Shown: one piece after another, positions 5,953-10,830 of the stretch | How the letters are laid out: the number at the start of each line of letters is the position of its first letter | Numbering within the stretch: the stretch's first letter is position 1 | Assembly: GCA_017161665.1 (NCBI GenBank) | Contig: JADFCT010000094.1 | Span: forward strand, 1-10,830 | Direction of reading: 5' to 3' | Length of the DNA: 10,830 nt | Source of the DNA: Candidatus Sumerlaeota bacterium | Lineage (GTDB): Bacteria; Sumerlaeota; Sumerlaeia; JADFCT01 | Made by a program: the position numbers and the translations under genes | The notes under the pieces: model-generated | Told to the model about the DNA's origin: nothing | What the model saw: the letters and a program-made list of their open reading frames with translations, nothing else | The model's database searches: none

Positions 5953-7638
5953 ATGGATATTATGAACCAGCAGAAGCGAATGCGTCCTGTTTTGGCTATT
6001 ATTATAATCGTTTGTGGATTTGCCGTTTTTTCAGGGGGGTGCCAATCCCAACGCCTGAACCTTTCCACCCGCGTGGCCCTTTTCGGCCCTGTCGAAATGG
6101 ACACGACCCATTTGGGATTGATTCCCCGTCAGGAGCCCGACTGGCTGACCTTTGACGAATTGTTGCAGATCAGTGAGAATCCCGATCCGGGCGGCGATCT
6201 GGGAGAAAAACTGGATCGATTGCTGCGCACACCGCTGATCAGCAACGAAGCCTGGTTCGACGGTCAGCGACCGATGCGCCTGGTCAATCCCCGAATGGGC
6301 CAAATCCTTCGTGTGGCGACCTGGAACATTGAAAAGTCTCTCGAAATGGGCCGGGTTATTCAGGCGATGGAGCAGCCGGCGAATTATGACCAAATGATTC
6401 GTGAGGATCTGGCGCCGCCCGGTTCCCCTTTGCGCCGTCTCATGTATCGTCAGCACAGTCGGCTGCGCCGTTCGGACATCCTCCTTTTACAGGAGATGGA
6501 TTATGGCGTGAACCGCTCGGACTATCGCGACGCGGCCGGCGATCTGGCCCGCGCAATGGGGATGAATTACGCTTACGCAGTTCAGGCCCTCGAAATTGAT
6601 CCGGTGTTGCTTGGGACAGAGGATGTCATCGACGAGAAAGGGCAGGTTGATCAAGAGGCGTCCGCGTACTTCCACGCCGATCCGGAACGATACAAAGGGG
6701 CTTTTGGATCGGCCGTGCTGTCGCGCTATCCCATTCTGCGCGCCGAAGTCATCCCCCTCAAACACAAGGCCTATGACTGGTATTGGAAGGAAAAGGCCAA
6801 GACAACCTTTCTCGAAGATACCCGCCGATTTGGTTCGGAGGTCGCTTTTAAGAATGTGATCCATCGAGAAATGAAGGTGGGGGGGCGGCATTTCTTCCGG
6901 GTGGACCTGGCCGTTCCGGATGTGCCGGGCGGTGTCCTTTCCGTGATTTGCATTCATCTTGAAATCAAATGCCTTCCGGCGGCTCGCCAAGCCCAGATGC
7001 TTGAAATTCTTGAATATATTCAGGATATTCCCCATCCGGTGATCATGGCGGGGGATTTCAATTCAGCGGCCGAAGATCTGAGCCCCACGTCGCTACCCCG
7101 CTTTGTCGAACGATCCATCAAAGACCCCTCCACCTGGCTTTCTGTGGTCACTTCCATGGCGATCTCGTATGGAAATTTTGTCAATCTCGGCCGGCAAAGT
7201 TTTAATTTTGTGAAGAACTATCACGATCCGCTGGCCCCCAATCTTCCGGTGGTGGCGAAGAATCCGGTATTGCCCATGTTCCGGGATATCCGGGACTTCC
7301 GATTCGCGGATGGGGGATGTTTTGATTTCCGAGGCGACAAAAAGCGTTCCGTGGGCCGCCGAAAACGCGAACTGGCCAATTCCAACGAGGCCGGGAAAAA
7401 GGGATATGTCACGACCTTTACGGTCAAGCGTCCCATTGGTCCTTTTGGTTTGTTTCGCTTGGACTGGATTTTCGTTAAAACCGGATTCCAGACCGATCCA
7501 TTGGATTCAAAAGACAGCTATCGTCTGGCGCCCCATTTTGGCGAGACGCTTGTGGAGTTTAATAAATACCTCCAAACGCCTTTCTCGGATCATCGTCCCT
7601 CGGTGGTGGATCTTCCGCTGAGTGAACCCGACCTGTAG
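5953..7638 (+). CDS. Exported endonuclease/exonuclease/phosphatase (EEP) family protein
   Basis: This is a metal-dependent hydrolase of the EEP fold (DNase I, exonuclease III, sphingomyelinase and inositol phosphatase relatives), 561 residues long. A basic start, a hydrophobic run at about 13-26 and GGC with Cys30 suggest export, perhaps as a lipoprotein, although Ser at -3 is a poor lipobox. All catalytic landmarks are present: ATWNIE (122-127, N125 and E127), LLLQE (177-181), GSAVLSRYP (252-260), IHLE (335-338), GDFN (367-370), LDWIFV (503-508, D504) and SDHRP (545-549, H547). About 130 residues separate GDFN from LDWIF, which is long for the family. They include a very basic patch at about 459-484. 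The start is uncertain: ATGs at 5953, 5962 and 5980 are all in frame and none has a strong ribosome site. It lies 49 bases after queG. Substrate (nucleic acid, phospholipid or phosphoinositide-like) cannot be told. Confidence 0.88.
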   Translation: MDIMNQQKRMRPVLAIIIIVCGFAVFSGGCQSQRLNLSTRVALFGPVEMDTTHLGLIPRQEPDWLTFDELLQISENPDPGGDLGEKLDRLLRTPLISNEAWFDGQRPMRLVNPRMGQILRVATWNIEKSLEMGRVIQAMEQPANYDQMIREDLAPPGSPLRRLMYRQHSRLRRSDILLLQEMDYGVNRSDYRDAAGDLARAMGMNYAYAVQALEIDPVLLGTEDVIDEKGQVDQEASAYFHADPERYKGAFGSAVLSRYPILRAEVIPLKHKAYDWYWKEKAKTTFLEDTRRFGSEVAFKNVIHREMKVGGRHFFRVDLAVPDVPGGVLSVICIHLEIKCLPAARQAQMLEILEYIQDIPHPVIMAGDFNSAAEDLSPTSLPRFVERSIKDPSTWLSVVTSMAISYGNFVNLGRQSFNFVKNYHDPLAPNLPVVAKNPVLPMFRDIRDFRFADGGCFDFRGDKKRSVGRRKRELANSNEAGKKGYVTTFTVKRPIGPFGLFRLDWIFVKTGFQTDPLDSKDSYRLAPHFGETLVEFNKYLQTPFSDHRPSVVDLPLSEPDL

Positions 7639-7672
7639 GCCGAGCCTTGGCAGCGCGCCTTGTGACGGCCTA
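7636..7672. repeat. Inverted repeat after the EEP gene
   Basis: TAGGCCG (7636-7642, starting with the stop codon) is matched by its exact reverse complement CGGCCTA (7666-7672), with a 23-base loop. The long loop and the lack of a T-run make it a poor terminator. It is the only stem I see between the EEP gene and the purA promoter candidate. Confidence 0.25.
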
Positions 7673-7715
7673 TCTGCGCTCGCTTGACGAGGGGGATCGG
7701 ACGAGCCGAATTCCC

Positions 7716-7745
7716 TTTACACTGATTAAGACGGCGCCTTAAACT
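7716..7745 (+). promoter_or_regulatory. Possible promoter for purA
   Basis: TTTACA (7716-7721) matches five of six -35 positions. After 18 bases, TAAACT (7740-7745) matches four of six -10 positions. It lies in the 192-base gap before purA and predicts a leader of about 80 bases. Neither a PurR-like operator nor a purine riboswitch core is evident in that leader. Confidence 0.4.
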
Positions 7746-7815
7746 CCCCATGCGCGTTGTGGCCTCCCTGTCTATCGAGGGCGAAAAGGGGGCGGGCGCG
7801 CACAATTTACGAAAA

Positions 7816-7822
7816 AGAAGGA
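7816..7822 (+). promoter_or_regulatory. Ribosome binding site that sets the GTG start of purA
   Basis: AGAAGGA ends eight bases before the GTG at 7831. An in-frame ATG at 7750 would add 27 residues before the conserved N-terminus of PurA and has no comparable site. The GTG start is preferred. Confidence 0.75.
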
Positions 7823-7830
7823 TCGAAATC

Positions 7831-9123
7831 GTGTCTTTAACCGTTATCATGGGCGCTCAGTGGGGTGACGAGGGCAAAGGGAAAGTTGTGGATTTGTTCT
7901 CAGACGAAGCCGACCTGGTCGCGCGGTATCAGGGAGGCAACAATGCCGGTCATACGGTAGTGATCGGAGACAAACAGTACATCCTGCACCTGATTCCTTC
8001 GGGTATTCTTCACGACAACTGTGACGCCCTGATCGGCAACGGTGTTGTGATTGATCCCGCTGTTTTGGCCGAGGAACTCGACGCGTTGATTGCCGCCGGT
8101 TTCGATCCGGAAAAGAAACTGAAAATTTCAGCCAATGCGCATTTAATCATGCCCTATCACAAGGCGCTGGACCACCTTCAGGAAACCCGCCGCGGCAAAG
8201 GCAAAATCGGCACGACGGGGCGGGGCATCGGGTGCGCCTACGGCGATAAGGTGACTCGCCAGGGCATTCGCGTTCTGGATTTGGTCAGCAAAGACCGCTT
8301 TGTGGAAAAGACCGGTGAAGTCATTGATTTTTACCGTCCCCTCTTCGAAAAGGTTTACGGCGAGGCGATTTGCACCGTTGATTCGGTGATGGACGAAGTG
8401 TGGCCCCACGCCGAACGTCTGGCCAAAATGATCGTGGACGGCGTGACGCTCATCAATGACGCCCTTGATCAAAATAAACGCGTCCTGGCCGAAGGCGCCC
8501 AGGGCATCATGTTGGATATCGACTTCGGCACCTATCCGTATGTGACGAGTTCCAATCCCTCTCCGGGCGGCGTTTCGACCGGTCTGGGCGTCAGCCCGCG
8601 CCGTGTGGATAAGGTGATCGGAATCGTCAAGGCCTATACCACCCGTGTGGGCGAAGGGCCCTTCCCCTCGGAACTGACGAATGAGCAGGGCGAATACCTC
8701 CGCGCCAAAGGCGGCGAATACGGCGCCACCACCGGACGCCCGCGCCGGTGCGGCTGGTTCGACGCCGCCGTGGTTCGTCGCGCCGTTCAGATTGCCGGAC
8801 TGGATGAAATCGTTCTCACAAAACTCGATGTGCTCGATACATTGGAAACGATTCCCATTTGCAATGGCTATGAATTCGACGGACAAAAGACCAATCTTTA
8901 TCCTCTTGATCGGCATAACCTGGATAATCTGAAGTTAACGATGGAAGAGGCCAAGGGGTGGAATCAGGACATCACGGGCGTTCGCGAATATGATGGCTTG
9001 CCCGAAAAGGCTCAGGTCTATATCCAGCGACTGGAACAGTTGATCGACTGTCCGGTGTCGGCCATTTCGGTGGGGCCGGCTCGGGATCAAATTATTCGCC
9101 GCACGGATCGGTTCCTGCCGTGA
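7831..9123 (+). CDS. purA: Adenylosuccinate synthetase PurA
   Basis: PurA joins IMP and aspartate with GTP to give adenylosuccinate, the first committed step from IMP to AMP, in the cytoplasm. The 430 residues are complete and match the usual bacterial length (E. coli 432). GAQWGDEGKGK at 8-18 holds the catalytic Asp13. GGNNAGHT at 35-42 holds His41. GTTGRGIG at 127-134, the second signature around 224-242 (QGIMLDIDFGTYP), RVGEGPFPSEL at 272-282, GATTGRPRRCGW at 298-309 and the guanine-binding TKLD at 330-333 are all intact. The GTG start is supported by AGAAGGA eight bases upstream and by alignment of the N-terminus. The stop overlaps the GTG of the downstream carbamoyltransferase (GTGA at 9120-9123). 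No purB or other purine gene is in the window. Confidence 0.98.
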   Translation: MSLTVIMGAQWGDEGKGKVVDLFSDEADLVARYQGGNNAGHTVVIGDKQYILHLIPSGILHDNCDALIGNGVVIDPAVLAEELDALIAAGFDPEKKLKISANAHLIMPYHKALDHLQETRRGKGKIGTTGRGIGCAYGDKVTRQGIRVLDLVSKDRFVEKTGEVIDFYRPLFEKVYGEAICTVDSVMDEVWPHAERLAKMIVDGVTLINDALDQNKRVLAEGAQGIMLDIDFGTYPYVTSSNPSPGGVSTGLGVSPRRVDKVIGIVKAYTTRVGEGPFPSELTNEQGEYLRAKGGEYGATTGRPRRCGWFDAAVVRRAVQIAGLDEIVLTKLDVLDTLETIPICNGYEFDGQKTNLYPLDRHNLDNLKLTMEEAKGWNQDITGVREYDGLPEKAQVYIQRLEQLIDCPVSAISVGPARDQIIRRTDRFLP

Positions 9124-10830
9124 CGAACGTCCTGGGCATTCATGACGGCCACAATGCCGCCGCCGCTCTGATCCGAGACGGACAGGTGGTGGCCGCCGTT
9201 CAGGAAGAACGTCTTTCGCGAATCAAGAATCACGACACCTTTCCATCGCTCGCCGTCGAGCGGGTTTTGGAAATGGGCGGGCTGACGCCGTCCGAACTGG
9301 ATGTCGTGGCCTTCAACGGCAATCATCAGCCGCGCCATCGCACGCGCGAATCTCTGATGGCCGATCTACGCGCCGCCGGCGCCTTCACACCGCGCGCCCT
9401 CATCCGACGATGGGCGCGCGGTTCCTTTTTTAATGGAATCTATCGCCACCTCCTCCAGCGCGACCGTCTGGCCGCCGCTCTGGACAGCGGATTGAATCCC
9501 GACACGTTTCGCCTCGTGGATCATCATCATGCCCATGCCACGGCCGCCTATTGGGGCAGTGACTTTGACCGGAACGAATCGGTCCTCGTTCTGACCTGTG
9601 ACGGCGCGGGGGACGATCTGGCCGCCACGGTCTCCGTCATGCGCAATGGCCGACTCGAACGCCGCGCTGTTGTGGGCGAGGGGGATTCCGTGGCCATGGT
9701 CTATCTGACGGTCACGCAAATTCTGGGCATGGTTCCCAACGAACACGAGTACAAGATCATGGGATTGGCGCCCTATGCCCGACGGTCAGACTGGGGTGAG
9801 TGTCTGGATGTTTTTCAATCCTTAATCGAATGGGATCCCGATGGCGCGCCCGCCTGGCGTCGGCGTCGGGGCGTCCCACACGCCTTCTATCTGTATCCGT
9901 ATCTGCGCCGGCGTCTGGAACCCTTCCGGTTCGATATCGTGGCCGGCGCCCTGCAACAGTGGATTGAGGAGGCCCTGGGTGAATGGACGCGGCGAGCGGT
10001 GGTGGCGACCGGTCTGCGCCGCGTGGCGGCTTCGGGGGGGGTGTTCATGAACGTCAAGGCCAACAAAGCGATTGCGGAATTGGCCGAAGTGGACGACCTG
10101 TTTGTCTTTCCCTCCTGTGGAGACGAATCCAATGCCATCGGCGCCGCGTGGGCCGCTTATGTCGATGAAGCGCCCGAAGGGGCCCCCCCGCCCGAGCCTT
10201 TGGCGCATGTCTATTGGGGGGAGGCTTTTTCCGACGCGGTGATTGATCAAATTCTGACGCAGGCGACCGAAGAGGGCCCTGAATGGTTCACCGTTGAAGC
10301 GTTTGACGATCCGACCGAACGGGTGGCCGATCTCCTGAGTCAGGGGCATATCGTCGCCCGCTTTGACGGCCCCGCGGAATTCGGCGCCCGGGCTTTGGGG
10401 AACCGATCGCTTCTGGCCGATCCCTCCCGGCCGGAAGTGGTACGGCGCCTGAATGATGCGGTGAAGAACCGCGACTTCTGGATGCCCTTTGCCGCCACCG
10501 TCCTGGCCGAGCGGGTGGGGGAGTATCTGTCCAATCCCAAACAACTGCGCGCGTCCTTCATGATACAGGCCTTCGACACCATCCCGCCGACACAGGCGGC
10601 CATTCAGGCGGCGACCCATCCGTATGACGGGACGGTTCGTCCCCAAATCCTGACACGAGAAGCGAATCCGCGTTATCACGCTCTTCTGAAAGCCTTTGAA
10701 CGGCGAACGGGTCGCGGCGCTTTGCTCAATACCTCTTTCAACCTCCACGGCGCGCCCATGGTCTATTCCCCCAGGGACGCCCTGGAAGTCCTCCAACATT
10801 CCGGCCTCACCTGGCTCCAGCTTGGAAACC
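9120..10830 (+). CDS. NodU/TobZ-type O-carbamoyltransferase (C-terminus cut by window edge)
   Basis: Members use ATP and carbamoyl phosphate to form carbamoyl-adenylate and pass the carbamoyl group to a hydroxyl of a sugar or antibiotic (NodU on Nod factors, TobZ on tobramycin). The visible 570 residues contain the Kae1-like N-terminal domain: GIHDGHNAAAA at 6-16, EERLSRIKN at 29-37, the metal-site DHHHAHA at 134-140, CDGAGDD at 160-166, NEHEYKIMGLAPYA at 207-220, SGGVFMN at 305-311 and SCGDESNAIGAA at 332-343. The YrdC-like C-terminal domain follows, with EFGARALGNRS at 420-430, KNRDFWMPFA at 449-458 and NTSFNLHG at 537-544. The common FGPRALG is FGARALG here. By family length only the last few to few dozen residues are missing. 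The GTG start overlaps the purA stop and lacks a strong ribosome site, so expression is probably coupled to purA. The acceptor is unknown. No glycosyltransferase or antibiotic genes are visible beside it. Confidence 0.93.
   Translation, partial: MTNVLGIHDGHNAAAALIRDGQVVAAVQEERLSRIKNHDTFPSLAVERVLEMGGLTPSELDVVAFNGNHQPRHRTRESLMADLRAAGAFTPRALIRRWARGSFFNGIYRHLLQRDRLAAALDSGLNPDTFRLVDHHHAHATAAYWGSDFDRNESVLVLTCDGAGDDLAATVSVMRNGRLERRAVVGEGDSVAMVYLTVTQILGMVPNEHEYKIMGLAPYARRSDWGECLDVFQSLIEWDPDGAPAWRRRRGVPHAFYLYPYLRRRLEPFRFDIVAGALQQWIEEALGEWTRRAVVATGLRRVAASGGVFMNVKANKAIAELAEVDDLFVFPSCGDESNAIGAAWAAYVDEAPEGAPPPEPLAHVYWGEAFSDAVIDQILTQATEEGPEWFTVEAFDDPTERVADLLSQGHIVARFDGPAEFGARALGNRSLLADPSRPEVVRRLNDAVKNRDFWMPFAATVLAERVGEYLSNPKQLRASFMIQAFDTIPPTQAAIQAATHPYDGTVRPQILTREANPRYHALLKAFERRTGRGALLNTSFNLHGAPMVYSPRDALEVLQHSGLTWLQLGN

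Noticed and set aside
5931..6155. A 74-codon plus-strand frame across the queG-EEP gap
   Set aside because: It mostly overlaps the EEP gene in another frame and shows no gene-like features.
7750..7830. A 27-codon N-terminal extension of PurA from an upstream ATG
   Set aside because: It has no ribosome site and adds residues ahead of the conserved PurA start. The GTG at 7831 has AGAAGGA at good spacing.
7639..7830. A possible small gene or intrinsic terminator between the EEP gene and purA
   Set aside because: No credible ribosome site and frame pair was seen, and the stem at 7636-7672 lacks a T-run. The gap is better read as promoter and leader.
8143..8916. A 257-codon minus-strand frame inside purA
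   Set aside because: It is entirely antisense to intact PurA coding sequence, with no domain of its own.
9822..10799. A 325-codon minus-strand frame inside the carbamoyltransferase gene
   Set aside because: The plus strand here encodes continuous carbamoyltransferase motifs, so the antisense frame is a shadow.
1..10830. A defence island, mobile element, CRISPR or other accessory system
   Set aside because: All recognisable genes are metabolic, membrane or replication functions. No transposase, nuclease-helicase defence pair, repeat array, tRNA or attachment site was seen.

Overview
The window is a stretch of ordinary bacterial chromosome, high in GC by eye. It holds eight protein-coding genes, two of them cut by the window edges. 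lpxA (lipid A synthesis) means a diderm, Gram-negative type cell. Three of the eight genes start with GTG. Sequence alone does not settle the phylum. The gene order is not that of a model proteobacterium, and an uncultured lineage (PVC, Omnitrophota or Sumerlaeota-like) is only a guess. I see no transposase, integrase, phage gene, CRISPR array, tRNA or rRNA.

Layout. Positions 1-4330 are on the minus strand and read lpxA -> priA -> ClC-family chloride channel/transporter. lpxA and priA are 34 bases apart and probably co-transcribed. The ClC gene has a 151-base upstream gap with a plausible promoter of its own and an inverted repeat. From 4477 everything is on the plus strand: a four-helix membrane protein of unknown function (155 aa), queG (epoxyqueuosine reductase), an exported endonuclease/exonuclease/phosphatase (EEP) family protein, purA (adenylosuccinate synthetase) and a NodU/TobZ-type O-carbamoyltransferase that runs off the right edge. 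The lpxA/orf155 divergence (4331-4476) carries a good promoter-like sequence for the rightward genes.

How the genes relate. Most are housekeeping: replication restart, lipid A, tRNA queuosine and purine synthesis. Two pairs overlap by four bases (orf155/queG by ATGA, purA/carbamoyltransferase by GTGA), which points to translational coupling. The parts that look least routine are the carbamoyltransferase tied to purA, the exported EEP protein with a long basic insert, the uncharacterised membrane protein tied to queG, and a ClC protein with Val where proton-coupled ClC antiporters usually have the internal Glu. I found no convincing new multi-gene system. The findings below are modest leads.
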